The notes beneath the pieces were generated by a model. The model saw only the letters and a program-made list of their open reading frames with translations. It had not been told where the DNA came from and did not search any database. This document shows, piece by piece, positions 27,670-36,798 of a stretch of 64,000 bases of DNA; within the stretch, counting starts at the first letter, position 1; each line of letters begins with the position of its first letter. The DNA lies in contig NZ_QGTR01000002.1 in assembly GCF_003182275.1 (NCBI RefSeq), positions 62,001 through 126,000 on the forward strand, given 5' to 3'. A program made the translations under genes and the position numbers. Origin of the DNA: Hoeflea marina (GTDB lineage: Bacteria > Pseudomonadota > Alphaproteobacteria > Rhizobiales > Rhizobiaceae).

Positions 27670-28554
27670 TCACACGGGTGCGGCGATGGCGACCCGGTTG
27701 GCTGCGCGGATGTTGATCCAGTTGGCAAGGAAGATGACGCCGCCGCCCAGGAAGACGAACCAGTCGAGCTGCTCGTGGAACAGCACCATGCCGACGATGG
27801 CGATCACCGGCAGGCGGGCGAAATCGATCGGGATCACGAAGCTCGCCGGCGCCAGCGCCAGCGCGGTCGTCAGGCAGAAATGCGCCGCCAGCCCGGATAT
27901 GCCGATGGCCACCAGCCAGGGCAGCGTGGTGGCTGTCGGCCAGGTCACCACGCCGTCATAGCCGGTCATGATGGCGCCGAAGCAGAGCTGCATCAGGGTG
28001 AGCCAGAACAGGATCGAGACGGCGCTTTCGTCGCGGGTCAACGACTTGGTCAGCAGCAGCGTGGCGGCAAAGAAGATCGCCGCGGTCGCCGCCGCGACGA
28101 CGCCCGGGTTGAGCGAGTTGAAGTCGGGGCGGACCACGATCAGGATGCCGAGGAAGCCCAGCACGGTGGCCACCAGGCGCGGCAGCGTCAGCGGTTCCTT
28201 CAGGATGAAGACCGACAGCAGGATCACCCAGACCGGCGAGGTGAATTCGAGCGCGAAGACCTGCGCCAGCGGGATCAGCGCAAGCGCCCAGAACCAGAGG
28301 TTCTGCCCGGTGAAGTGACACAGGTTGCGCGCGAGATGGGACCGGAATCGCGCGACCCGGACTTCGCCGAGCCGGCCGCTGCCGCCGGCGACCGCCAGCA
28401 CGATCACGAATCCGACCAGCGAACGCCAGGTCATGATTTCGAATGTGTCGTGCAGTCCCGACACCATCCGGCCGGAGATCGCCATCATCGAGAAGAACCC
28501 GATCGAGCCCATCATCCAGAGAGTCGCGGCGAGGGGGCGATAGGTCTGCGGCAT
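27670..28554 (-). CDS. DMT-superfamily permease (EamA family)
   Basis: 294 residues with ten hydrophobic segments arranged as two EamA repeats of five. WRSLVGFVIVLAVAGG, NLCHFTGQNLWFWALALIPLA and FTSPVWVILLSVFILKEPL followed by RLVATVLGFLGILIVVRP are typical of the RhaT/EamA drug-metabolite exporters. The second repeat ends FFAATLLLTKSL...FHEQLDWFVFLGGGVIF. Start preceded by GGAGACTGCCCGC. Substrate unknown; exporters of amino acids or S-adenosylmethionine are common in the family. Confidence 0.87.
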   Translation of the reverse strand: MPQTYRPLAATLWMMGSIGFFSMMAISGRMVSGLHDTFEIMTWRSLVGFVIVLAVAGGSGRLGEVRVARFRSHLARNLCHFTGQNLWFWALALIPLAQVFALEFTSPVWVILLSVFILKEPLTLPRLVATVLGFLGILIVVRPDFNSLNPGVVAAATAAIFFAATLLLTKSLTRDESAVSILFWLTLMQLCFGAIMTGYDGVVTWPTATTLPWLVAIGISGLAAHFCLTTALALAPASFVIPIDFARLPVIAIVGMVLFHEQLDWFVFLGGGVIFLANWINIRAANRVAIAAPV

Positions 28555-28653
28555 GCGGGCAGTCTCCGGTCGTCATGCAGGGCTGCCGGTCAATCGCCGT
28601 CGGTGCCTGGAGAGAAAGTGTCGTGGATGTATGTGTCGCGTCGACGCCCGCTG

Positions 28654-29958
28654 TCAATTCGTCCGGTAAAGATCCGCGCGGGTCGGCGGCAGGGCGACGG
28701 TCGGTCCGCGATTGGCGTGCGAGGCGAGCGTCTGGTAGAGCCGCACGCCGTTGCGCTCGAAGGCGACCGAGCAGCCGCCGAGATAGAGCAGCCACATCCG
28801 CGTCTTCACTTCGCCGACTTCCGCCACGGCTTCATCGTAGCGGGCGAGCAGCCGGTCATGCCAGTGGCGGCAGGTGCGCTGGTAGTGCTCGCGCCAGTCC
28901 TCGACATCGTGCACCTCGAACTTGTGTCTCTCCAGCATCGTCACGGTGTTGCCGATGTGGTCGAGTTCGCCGCCCGGGAAGATATATTTGGTCAGGAGCG
29001 CGAATTCCTCGTTCTTGCGCTTGAAGCTGCGCGCGTCCTTCTTCGCCGGCTTGGTGATGGCGTGGTGCAGGAACAGTCCGTCGGGCTTGAGCACCCGTTT
29101 GACGGTCTGATAGTAGGTCGGATAATTGTCGATGCCGATATGCTCCTGGATGCCGATGGCGGCCACCTTGTCGAACTGGCCCTGCACGGTGGCGTAGTCG
29201 GCGAGTTCGAACCTGACCCGGTCCGACAGGCCGAGCCGCTCCGCCTTGGCCCTGGCATATTCCACCTGCTGCGTCGACAGCGTCACGCCGAGCGTGGTCA
29301 CGCCATAATGGGTGGCGGCATAACAGGACAGCGCGCCCCAGCCGCAGCCGATGTCGAGCATGGTCTCGCCCGGCTTCAGCCGGAGCTTGCGGCAGATCAT
29401 CTCCAGCTTGTCCTGCTGCATCGTATCGATGTCGTTGTCCCAGTCGGTGCAGTAGGCGCAGGTGTAGACCATCTCCCTGTCGAGCCAGAGCTCGTAGAAG
29501 GCGTTTGAGACATCGTAGTGATACTGGATGTTCTTCTCGTTCTCTTCGCGGCTGCCGTCCGACGGCTTTTCCGAGGGCTGCGTCTCCAGCGGCCAGGGAC
29601 CGCCGCGGTCGACGAACAGGAACTTGCGCGCCGTGTTGAGCACCAGCCATTTGCTGAGCGCCTTGCGGATCTGCTTGCTGCGCACCTTCGGCCGTTGCGC
29701 CACCAGGTCGAACATGTCGCCGTTGACGAGGTCGATGCGCCGGGAGACCCAAAGATTGAGCAGCGTCTCCATGTTGGGCCTGCGGGTAAGTGCTGCGACC
29801 AGGCCCTCGTCGGCGAGCGAAATCGCAAACGCGTCGGGCGCGAGATCCTCGGGGATGGTGGAGCCGTCCCAGAGGCGAAAGCCGACATCGATCTGCAGGA
29901 TTTCACGGGCATGGGCGAGAAGTTCGCGAAGGCTGTTCAGTCGGCCTGCTGCACTCAT
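28654..29958 (-). CDS. Cyclopropane-fatty-acyl-phospholipid synthase family methyltransferase
   Basis: 434 residues. The C-terminal two thirds is the SAM-dependent CFA-synthase domain: YHYDVSNAFYELWLD, YTCAYCTDWDNDIDTMQQ, SAM motif MLDIGCGWGALSCYAA, GVTLSTQQVEYARAKAE, and QEHIGIDNY where E. coli Cfa has FEHVG. Rhizobial genomes carry several such paralogues; some make cyclopropane lipids and others methylate different lipids. An extended N-terminal lipid-binding-like domain is present. Start preceded by GGAGCCTTG. No operon partner visible. Confidence 0.83.
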   Translation of the reverse strand: MSAAGRLNSLRELLAHAREILQIDVGFRLWDGSTIPEDLAPDAFAISLADEGLVAALTRRPNMETLLNLWVSRRIDLVNGDMFDLVAQRPKVRSKQIRKALSKWLVLNTARKFLFVDRGGPWPLETQPSEKPSDGSREENEKNIQYHYDVSNAFYELWLDREMVYTCAYCTDWDNDIDTMQQDKLEMICRKLRLKPGETMLDIGCGWGALSCYAATHYGVTTLGVTLSTQQVEYARAKAERLGLSDRVRFELADYATVQGQFDKVAAIGIQEHIGIDNYPTYYQTVKRVLKPDGLFLHHAITKPAKKDARSFKRKNEEFALLTKYIFPGGELDHIGNTVTMLERHKFEVHDVEDWREHYQRTCRHWHDRLLARYDEAVAEVGEVKTRMWLLYLGGCSVAFERNGVRLYQTLASHANRGPTVALPPTRADLYRTN

Positions 29959-30172
29959 GGGACAAGGCTCCGGGGCGTTGGCGCAATCATCGTGACGCTC
30001 GGTCCAGGTCGGCCTGGCCCGATCATGGCGGAAACATGGCGCAGATCGGCGACAAACACCAGTTTATGATCGGTGCAAATGCCGCAATTCCCACGGAAAT
30101 CATCAGGCAAAATCATGGATGCTTCACAAAACGCAACTGTACAGCCCGCCGGAGCCTCCATAAGGTCCGGCG

Positions 30173-31393
30173 ATGACCGGATCCGACATTCTTGACAGCC
30201 GCTATTCCTGGCTGCGCCTTCTCGTAACGCTTCTGATCGCGATGATCGGCAATGTCGGCATGTGGGCCGTCATCATCATCATGCCCAGGGTGCAGGCCGA
30301 ATTCGGGATCGCCCGCGCCGATGCGGCGCTGCCCTATACGCTGACCATGGTCGGATTTGCGCTGGGCAACCTGGTCATCGGCCGCGTCGTTGACCGTTTC
30401 GGCATCACCACCGCGATGATCTGCTCGGCGCTGACCATCGCCTTCGGCTATGTTCTGGCCGGTGTCAGTTCGAGCGTCGTCATGCTTGCCGCCGTGCAGT
30501 TCGTCATCGGCTTCGGCACCGCCGCCAGCTTCGGCCCGCTGATCGCCGACATCTCGCACTGGTTCTACAGGCGTCGGGGCATTGCCGTCGGCGTGGCGGC
30601 CAGCGGCAATTATCTCTCCGGCGCCATCTGGCCGATCCTTTTGAGCGGCATCCTGGCCGACCACGGCTGGCGTACGGTCTATTACGTGCTGGCGGTGCTG
30701 ACGGTGGTGCTGGTGGTGCCGCTGGCGCTGATGCTCAAGCGGCGCATTCCCGAAGCCGCCTCGCTTCACGCCGAGACCATGTCCAGGACCAATGCGCGCT
30801 CCGTCAGCTTCTCGCCGCGCATGCTGCAATGGCTGCTGGCGCTGGCGGGAGTCGGCTGCTGCGTCGCCATGTCGATGCCGCAGGTCCACATCGTCTCGCT
30901 GTGCGCCGATCTGGGTTACGGCCCGACCGTCGGCGCCGAGATGCTGTCGCTGATGCTGATGGGCGGCGTGGTCTCGCGGCTGGCTTCGGGGGTCATCGCC
31001 GACCGGCTGGGCGGCGTGATGACGCTGCTGATCGGCTCGACCCTGCAATGCATCGCGCTGTTTCTCTACCTGCCCTTCGACGGACTGGCCTCGCTCTATG
31101 TGGTAAGCCTGGTCTTCGGCCTGTCGCAGGGCGGCATCGTGCCGAGCTACGCCATTATCGTGCGGGAATATTTGCCGGCGAAAGAGGCCGGCGCCCGGGT
31201 CGGCTTCGTCATCATGGCCACCATCGTCGGCATGGCGATCGGCGGCTGGATGTCGGGCTGGATCTACGACCTGACCGGCTCCTACCAGGCGGCCTTCATC
31301 AACGGCATTGCCTGGAATTTCCTCAATATCGGCATCATCGGCCTGATCCTGGTCAGGTCGCGCAACCGGAGCGGCAGGGTGGTGCCGGCCTGA
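30173..31393 (+). CDS. Major facilitator superfamily transporter
   Basis: 406 residues with twelve hydrophobic segments. The loop 2-3 motif appears as GRVVDRFGITTAMI and its second-half counterpart as GVIADRLGGVMTLLIG. WFYRRRGIAVGVAASGNYLSG is typical of the monocarboxylate/oxalate-formate-like branch. The start follows AAGGTCCGGCG. A TPP riboswitch begins about 105 bp downstream, so this gene is probably not part of the thiamin operon. Substrate unknown; a carboxylate is plausible from the family. Confidence 0.83.
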   Translation: MTGSDILDSRYSWLRLLVTLLIAMIGNVGMWAVIIIMPRVQAEFGIARADAALPYTLTMVGFALGNLVIGRVVDRFGITTAMICSALTIAFGYVLAGVSSSVVMLAAVQFVIGFGTAASFGPLIADISHWFYRRRGIAVGVAASGNYLSGAIWPILLSGILADHGWRTVYYVLAVLTVVLVVPLALMLKRRIPEAASLHAETMSRTNARSVSFSPRMLQWLLALAGVGCCVAMSMPQVHIVSLCADLGYGPTVGAEMLSLMLMGGVVSRLASGVIADRLGGVMTLLIGSTLQCIALFLYLPFDGLASLYVVSLVFGLSQGGIVPSYAIIVREYLPAKEAGARVGFVIMATIVGMAIGGWMSGWIYDLTGSYQAAFINGIAWNFLNIGIIGLILVRSRNRSGRVVPA

Positions 31394-31497
31394 GCCCGGG
31401 GCCGGCGGTCGCGCCTAGTGGCCCTGGCAATGTTGAAATGATTGCGGTTTTCATTTTCGGTCTTGCTTTCCACGGCAAAGCCAATAGTCTGACCGAA

Positions 31498-31588
31498 CAA
31501 CAGGGGTGCTCCGTATTGCCGGGGCTGAGATGTCGAACGCCAGTTCGCGGACCCTATAGCTGATCTGGGTAATGCCAGCGGAGCGAGG
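31498..31588 (+). promoter_or_regulatory. TPP riboswitch (THI element)
   Basis: Contains the conserved THI-box blocks in order: CAGGGGTGC (31501-31509), GGGGCTGAGATG (31521-31532), ACCCTATAGCTGATCTGGG (31551-31569) and TAATGCCAGCGGAGCGAGG (31570-31588). The aptamer ends on the GAGG Shine-Dalgarno of ykoF, five bases before its ATG, so it probably works by sequestering the ribosome binding site when TPP is bound. The ykoFEDC genes are THI-box regulated in Bacillus subtilis too. Confidence 0.93.
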
Positions 31589-31593
31589 TGACG

Positions 31594-32202
31594 ATGTTTT
31601 CCGGCGCACAGGTGTCTCTGTATCCGATGTCCGACGATTTTGTCGGCGTGATCTTCGGCGCCATCGGCGCGCTTGATGCCTGGCGTGATCGCCTCCGCAT
31701 CGAAACCGACGATATCTCCACCCTGCTGGTCGGCCCGCCGGAAATCCTGTTTCCGGCCATGCGCGACCTTCTCCTCAGCGCCGCCGGCAGCGGCGTGCAC
31801 TGCGTGCTCTCGGCCGCCGTGTCGCGCGGCTGTCCCGGAGAGCCCGATGATCCCGTCTGCACGCCGATCAGCGATGGTCCGGATGGCCGGCCGCTCGGCG
31901 AGCGCATCTACGCTGCGCGTGCGGCGGTGGCGGGCTCCGGGCTGACCGGGCAACAGGTGGCGGCGCAGTTTTCTCTCTACCCGCTAGGCGCCGGCCACCA
32001 CATGGACGAGATCTACGGCTGCATCGAGTTCCTGAAATCGTCGGGCGTCTTCGACCGCTCGAAGAACTTCTGCACCAAGCTCAGCGGCGATGCCGGACCG
32101 GTCTTCGCCACGCTGTCGGAAGCCTTCACCCGCTTCGGCGCCGGTGCGGGCCATGTGGCGCTGGACGTGACGGTTTCGGCCAACAGTCCCAGCGCCGCCT
32201 GA
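31594..32202 (+). CDS. ykoF: YkoF family thiamin/HMP-binding protein
   Basis: 202 residues from the ATG at 31594 (GAGG at 31585-31588; a GTG at 31588 lies inside the riboswitch end). YkoF proteins are cytosolic, two ferredoxin-like repeats, and bind thiamin or hydroxymethylpyrimidine. The repeat is visible as SGAQVSLYPMSDDFVGVIFG and AAQFSLYPLGAGHHMDEIYG. It is first in a riboswitch-controlled operon with an ECF-type importer. Followed by a (CT)12 microsatellite. Confidence 0.88.
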   Translation: MFSGAQVSLYPMSDDFVGVIFGAIGALDAWRDRLRIETDDISTLLVGPPEILFPAMRDLLLSAAGSGVHCVLSAAVSRGCPGEPDDPVCTPISDGPDGRPLGERIYAARAAVAGSGLTGQQVAAQFSLYPLGAGHHMDEIYGCIEFLKSSGVFDRSKNFCTKLSGDAGPVFATLSEAFTRFGAGAGHVALDVTVSANSPSAA

Positions 32203-32210
32203 CCGGCGAA

Positions 32211-32235
32211 CTCTCTCTCTCTCTCTCTCTCTCTC
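32211..32235 (+). repeat. (CT)12 dinucleotide microsatellite between ykoF and ykoE
   Basis: An uninterrupted run of 25 bases of alternating C and T, 8 bp after the ykoF stop and 27 bp before the ykoE start codon. It is the only long simple repeat I see in the window. In the transcript the CUCUCU run is partly complementary to the ykoE Shine-Dalgarno AAGAGGUG. Confidence 0.95.
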
Positions 32236-32262
32236 CCAAACCAGCCATCAAGAGGTGTAGCC

Positions 32263-32862
32263 ATGACTCCCGCCACCGCGAATCCGTCCAGCATCTGGAC
32301 CATGCGAGAAACGATGATCGTTGCCGTTCTGGGCGCCGTCTTCGGCGTGCTCTATCTCGGCTGGGTGCAGGTGTGGCTGATCGCCCAGGCCGTCTTCGGC
32401 TCCGTCACCATGGATGTGGTCATGGGCTTCTGGTTCATCGTCTCCATCATAGCGGCCGCCATCATCCGCAAGCCGGGTGTCGCGCTCGCCTCGGAGGTGC
32501 TGTCCGCGGCGGTGCAGATCCTGCTCGGAAGTCCCGCCGGATTGTTGCTGCTGGTCACCGGACTGGTGCAGGGCGCGGGCGCCGAGGCGGTGTTTGCCGC
32601 CACGCGCTGGCGCAGCTATCGTCTGCCCGTGCTGATGGCGGCGGGTGTCGGGGCGGCGGTCTTCTCCTTCGCCTACACCTGGATCCGCTTCGACTACGGC
32701 GCGCTCGCTCCGACCCTGCTCGTGGTCATGTTCGTGCTGCGCTGCGCAAGCGGCGCCCTGCTCGGGGGCCTGCTCGGTCATCTCATCGTCCAGGCCCTGT
32801 ACAGGACCGGCGTGCTGTCGGGGCTTGCGATAGACCACGACAGGCGCGCCGCCGCCGCGTGA
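32263..32862 (+). CDS. ykoE: ECF transporter S component YkoE (thiamin precursor importer)
   Basis: 199 residues, about five to six hydrophobic segments. WTMRETMIVAVLGAVFGVLY and VMGFWFIVSIIAAAIIRKPG are typical of YkoE substrate-capture subunits; SAAVQILLGSPAGLLLLVTG contains the small-residue coupling surface. The start follows AAGAGGTGTAGCC. Encoded between YkoF and the ATPase YkoD under a TPP riboswitch, it should bind hydroxymethylpyrimidine or thiamin. Confidence 0.9.
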   Translation: MTPATANPSSIWTMRETMIVAVLGAVFGVLYLGWVQVWLIAQAVFGSVTMDVVMGFWFIVSIIAAAIIRKPGVALASEVLSAAVQILLGSPAGLLLLVTGLVQGAGAEAVFAATRWRSYRLPVLMAAGVGAAVFSFAYTWIRFDYGALAPTLLVVMFVLRCASGALLGGLLGHLIVQALYRTGVLSGLAIDHDRRAAAA

Positions 32863-32866
32863 TCCG

Positions 32867-34522
32867 ATGACCGGTGCGCACGCCTGCTGGGACGAGGTCC
32901 GGGTCCGCTACCCCTATGCGGCGCGGGATGCGGTCGGGCCGGTGTCGCTCGGCCTGGCGCCGGGCGAACGGCTGCTGCTGCTGGGGCCGTCGGACTCGGG
33001 AAAATCGACCCTGCTGCAGACGCTCACCGGCCTCATCCCGCAATCCGTGCCCGCCGCGGTCAGCGGCTCGGTAACGCTCAACGGCGTGTCGGTCGCCGCC
33101 CATCCGCCGTCCCACTGGGCGCGGACCGTCTCGCAATTGTTCCAGGACGCCGAGCAGACCCTGTGCGGGCTCAGCGTCGAGGACGAGATCGCCTTCGCCC
33201 TGGAGAACGAGGCCCGGCCTGCGGCAGACATCGGCCGCCGCGTGGCCGCGGCAATGGCGAGCGTTGGCCTGCCGGACAACTGGCGCAGCCGGCGCATTTC
33301 CACCCTGTCGGGCGGCGAAAGGCAGATGGTGGCGCTGGCAGCGACGCTCGCCGCGGACGCGCCGATCTTCGTCGCCGACGAACCCACCGCCAGTCTCGCC
33401 CCGGCGGTCGCCGCGCGGATGATCGCGCTGCTGCTCGGCGGTGATCGCCTGCGCACGGTGCTGGTCGTCGATCATCGGCTCGACGGCATGATCCGCCACG
33501 TCGACCGTGTCGTGGTGCTCGACCGCGACGGGGCGGTGCTCGTGCAGGGGCCGCCGGGGCCGGTGTTCCGCGACCACGGCGACCGGCTCGAGGATCTCGG
33601 CATCTGGACCCCGCTGGTGAGCCGGTTCGACCGCGCTCTGATGCGGGCAGGGCTTGCCGCGCCGCGCCCGCCCGCGGGCAACGACGATCTCATCTCCTGG
33701 CTCGATGGCCTTCGCGGGGCGGACCGGCACCGCGCCTTTCGGGCCGTCGAGCCGATCGCGCGGGATGCGCTGCCGGCGGTGAACCTGCGCCGCGGTGGAC
33801 CGGTGGCGCGGCTCGAGCAGGCCTGCTGCGCGCCGCTGTTCGGGCCGGTGGTCCTGTCCGGCATCTCGCTTGCGGTCTGCAGCGGCGAGGTGCTGGGGAT
33901 CCTTGGCGCCAACGGGGCGGGAAAATCCACGCTCGGCGGCAGTCTTGCCGGCCTGCTGCGGCTCAGGGGCGGCCGGCGCCACGGGCCGGCGGGCGGCATG
34001 GCGTTCCAGAACCCGGAGAACCAGTTCACGCAAGCCTCGGTGCGCGACGAGGTGAGGCGGGCGTCTGCCGATGACTCTGCGAGAGCGGTGGCGGAGGCTC
34101 TCGAGGACTGGGGGCTGGGGGAGGTGGCCGGCCGGCATCCCTTCGAGCTGTCGCAGGGGCAGAAGCGGCGGCTGGCGCTCGCCACGCTGACGGTCAGCGA
34201 CCGCTGGCCGCTTTTGGTGCTCGACGAACCCACTTCCGGACTGGATGCCGCCTCGACCCGGACCGTCGCGCGCCACATCCGCCGCCTGGCAGCCGCCGGA
34301 CGAGCGCTTGCCGTGATCACCCACGACCTGGATTTCGCGTTGAAGGTCTGCGACCGGGCGGCCGTGCTCCAGGCCGGCGCGGTGAGCGCCGATGCGGAGC
34401 CCGTGCAGATCTTCCATCAGGCGGGTCTGCTTGCCGATGCCGGACTGCGCGCCCCGGAGGTGCTGCCGATGCTCGACTGGGTGGAGGGCAAGCGCCACCG
34501 CGCCGGGACCGACCGATGCTGA
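32867..34522 (+). CDS. ykoD: ECF transporter ATPase with two ABC domains, YkoD
   Basis: 551 residues, two ATP-binding cassettes in one chain as in YkoD. Domain 1: Walker A GPSDSGKSTL, signature LSGGERQM, Walker B IFVADEPTASLAP. Domain 2 (from about residue 310): GANGAGKSTLGG, signature LSQGQKRR, LLVLDEPTSGLD and THDLDFAL. Domain 2 is slightly compact, as if loops were trimmed. Four bases separate it from ykoE; its end overlaps ykoC by 7 bp. It powers uptake by the EDC complex. Confidence 0.92.
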   Translation: MTGAHACWDEVRVRYPYAARDAVGPVSLGLAPGERLLLLGPSDSGKSTLLQTLTGLIPQSVPAAVSGSVTLNGVSVAAHPPSHWARTVSQLFQDAEQTLCGLSVEDEIAFALENEARPAADIGRRVAAAMASVGLPDNWRSRRISTLSGGERQMVALAATLAADAPIFVADEPTASLAPAVAARMIALLLGGDRLRTVLVVDHRLDGMIRHVDRVVVLDRDGAVLVQGPPGPVFRDHGDRLEDLGIWTPLVSRFDRALMRAGLAAPRPPAGNDDLISWLDGLRGADRHRAFRAVEPIARDALPAVNLRRGGPVARLEQACCAPLFGPVVLSGISLAVCSGEVLGILGANGAGKSTLGGSLAGLLRLRGGRRHGPAGGMAFQNPENQFTQASVRDEVRRASADDSARAVAEALEDWGLGEVAGRHPFELSQGQKRRLALATLTVSDRWPLLVLDEPTSGLDAASTRTVARHIRRLAAAGRALAVITHDLDFALKVCDRAAVLQAGAVSADAEPVQIFHQAGLLADAGLRAPEVLPMLDWVEGKRHRAGTDRC

Positions 34523-35247
34523 GCGGCCTGCATCCGCTGCCGAAGCTTCTGGTCTGCCTTGCCTGGATCGCGGCCTCCATCGTCGTCTTCGACCTCGGCT
34601 TCCAGCTGATGACGATCGCCCTTTCGTCCGCCGCGCTCATCGTGCTGGAGCGGCGGTCGCCGCTGTTCGTGCTCCTGGTGATGGTGCCCTTCGCGCTGTT
34701 CGGCTTCGGCTTTCTCACCACGAGCATCCTGTTCCGGCAGGAGTCGGATTTCGCCGTGCGCATGGCGGCCGAACAGGCGTTTTCCTCCCCGGCCGTGTCC
34801 GCCGGACTGGTGCTGTTTGCCCGCGCCGTCGCCTGCGGCATGGTCTCGGCCGTCTTCGGGCTGACCACCGATCCCGGCGCCTTGGTCAAGGCATTGATGA
34901 TCCACTGGCGCCTGCCGCCGCAGATCGGCTTCGCCCTGTTCGCGGCCATCCAGCTGGTTCCCGACCTCGGGCGCGAGGCTCAGCAGATCCGGCTGGCCCG
35001 CGCCATGCGCGAGGGCCGATTGCCGCGCCGGATACCGGGACCGGCCGAGGCCGCGTCGCTGGTCGTGCCGCTGCTCGCCTATGCCATCCGCCGCGCCGGC
35101 CGATCGGCGATGGCCATGGAAGCGAGGGGGCTCTCGCGCAATGCGCCGCGAACCTTTCTCTCGGCGCCCCGGATCGGCCGGGGCGACTGGATTTTTGTTC
35201 TCGCCGCCACCGCGTTGCTGGCCTCCTGCCTGACGCTGATCGGCTGA
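34516..35247 (+). CDS. ykoC: ECF transporter transmembrane T component YkoC
   Basis: 243 residues, CbiQ/EcfT family with four to six hydrophobic segments. The cytosolic coupling helices carry the two Ala-Arg-Gly-like motifs expected of EcfT: RLARAMREGRLPRR and MAMEARGLSRNAPR. It overlaps ykoD by 7 bp. It completes the YkoEDC importer and ends 14 bp before the convergent amino acid permease gene, with no terminator visible. Confidence 0.9.
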   Translation: MLSGLHPLPKLLVCLAWIAASIVVFDLGFQLMTIALSSAALIVLERRSPLFVLLVMVPFALFGFGFLTTSILFRQESDFAVRMAAEQAFSSPAVSAGLVLFARAVACGMVSAVFGLTTDPGALVKALMIHWRLPPQIGFALFAAIQLVPDLGREAQQIRLARAMREGRLPRRIPGPAEAASLVVPLLAYAIRRAGRSAMAMEARGLSRNAPRTFLSAPRIGRGDWIFVLAATALLASCLTLIG

Positions 35248-35261
35248 TCCGCGAAAGCCAT

Positions 35262-36041
35262 TCAGCGCGCGCGCGCCGGAATCCGCAGCTCGAAGCGCTT
35301 GAAGGCGAGAGCGATCGCGCCGGCGATGACCATGTAGATGACCGCGAGCAGCAGCAGCGGCTCGTAGACGATGAAGGTGTCCTGTCTGACCCTCGAGGCC
35401 ACGGCGTAGATGTCGATGACGGTGATCGTGGCAACGAGAGGCGTCGCCTTCAATTGCAGGATGGTCTCGCCGGCCAGGGTCGGCAACGCGTTGCGGATGG
35501 CCTGTGGCAGCCAGATGCGGCGGAAGATCGTCCGGCGCGGCATGCCGAAGGCGCGCGCCGCCTCGATCTGTCCGCGGGCGACGCCCGAAAACGCGCCGCG
35601 CATCACTTCGCCCTCGTAGCCGGCAAAGGACAGTGTCAGCGCCAGCACCGCATAGGGCCAGGCCTGGCGCAGATAGGGCCACAATTCGCTGTTGCGGATC
35701 GCCGGAAACTGCGGAAACAGCGAGCCGAGGCCGTAATAAAGCAGCCAGATCTGCAGCAACAGCGGCGTGCCGCGGATGATGGTGCAGAAGGCCTTGGCCG
35801 GCGCTGACAGATACCAGGGACCGACGGCCTGGGCGAGCCCGAGCGGGATGGCGAGCAGCATGCCGAGAACGCTGCTGACCACCAGCAGCCAGATCGTCCG
35901 CCACAGGCCTTCGAGCGCGAGGCCGGAGTATCTCGGGATCCAGTCCCAGCGCATCGACACCGCGCACCAAGCGACGATGCCCAGCGCCACCAGCATCATG
36001 ACGATCCGGTGCGGCACGAGCAGCGGGCGGAGCGCGGTCAT
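35262..36041 (-). CDS. Polar amino acid ABC transporter permease, HisM/ArtM-like
   Basis: 259 residues from the ATG at 36041, overlapping the partner permease stop. GLWRTIWLLVVSSVLGMLLA and AFCTIIRGTPLLLQIWLLYY are the classical His/Arg/Gln permease motifs, with GVARGQIEAARAFGMPRRTI as the EAA loop. Its extra N-terminal segment before the permease domain is normal for HisM-type subunits. Part of a minus-strand set with a second permease, a binding protein and an ATPase. Confidence 0.88.
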   Translation of the reverse strand: MTALRPLLVPHRIVMMLVALGIVAWCAVSMRWDWIPRYSGLALEGLWRTIWLLVVSSVLGMLLAIPLGLAQAVGPWYLSAPAKAFCTIIRGTPLLLQIWLLYYGLGSLFPQFPAIRNSELWPYLRQAWPYAVLALTLSFAGYEGEVMRGAFSGVARGQIEAARAFGMPRRTIFRRIWLPQAIRNALPTLAGETILQLKATPLVATITVIDIYAVASRVRQDTFIVYEPLLLLAVIYMVIAGAIALAFKRFELRIPARAR

Positions 36042-36790
36042 GCGCCGCCACTCCTGAGCGAGGGCTGACCCTTGCGGGCCCAGCGTTCGATGCGTTTGAA
36101 GGCGACGCCGGAGATCAGCGTGACGGCGAGATAGATCGCGCCGGCTGCAAGAAAGAAGGTGAAATAGGCCCGCGTCGAGCCCGCCGCCTGCTTGGTTTCC
36201 AGCGTCAGCTCGTTGAAGCCGACGACGGCGAGCAGGGCCGTGTCCTTGGTGGCGATCAGCCAGAGATTGGCGAGTCCCGGAATGGCGAAGCTCATCATCG
36301 CCGGGATCGTCACCCGCCGCATCAGCATGAACGGCGGCATGCCATAGGCGCGCGCCGCCTCGATCTGCCCCGGCGGCACGGCCAGGATGGCGCCGCGCAG
36401 GATTTCGGTGGCATAGGCGCCCTGGACGATGCCGAGCACCCAGATGCCGGCGACGACGCCGTTGATCTCGACCCGGCCATAGCCCAGTGCTGCGGCCATC
36501 TGGTTGATGAGGTCGGTGCCGATGTAATAGAGGATCAGGATCAGCACCAGCTCGGGAACGGCGCGGATCACGGTGGTGTAGACGGCGAGCAGGTCGCGCA
36601 CCACCGGACCGCCATAGAGCTTGCCGTAGGCGCCGAACAATCCGATCACCAGGCCGAAGCCGAAGGCGCCAAAGGCGATCTGCAGCGAATTGACGAGACC
36701 GCGCAGCAAGTTCGCCCCCCAACCGGGGGGCGAAAGAGACAGCAATTGAAGGCTGCTGGCGAGACCGAGGGTCTCGACGAGGTGCGACAC
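36038..36790 (-). CDS. Polar amino acid ABC transporter permease, HisQ/ArtQ-like
   Basis: 250 residues. LLRGLVNSLQIAFGAFGFGL, VIRAVPELVLILILYYIGT and VPPGQIEAARAYGMPPFMLM identify the HisQ side of the permease pair. Overlaps the HisM-like gene by 4 bp (ATGA). The binding-protein gene lies 8 bp upstream. Together they form the heterodimeric channel for a basic or polar amino acid. Confidence 0.88.
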   Translation of the reverse strand: MSHLVETLGLASSLQLLSLSPPGWGANLLRGLVNSLQIAFGAFGFGLVIGLFGAYGKLYGGPVVRDLLAVYTTVIRAVPELVLILILYYIGTDLINQMAAALGYGRVEINGVVAGIWVLGIVQGAYATEILRGAILAVPPGQIEAARAYGMPPFMLMRRVTIPAMMSFAIPGLANLWLIATKDTALLAVVGFNELTLETKQAAGSTRAYFTFFLAAGAIYLAVTLISGVAFKRIERWARKGQPSLRSGGA

Positions 36791-36798
36791 GGGCAGCC

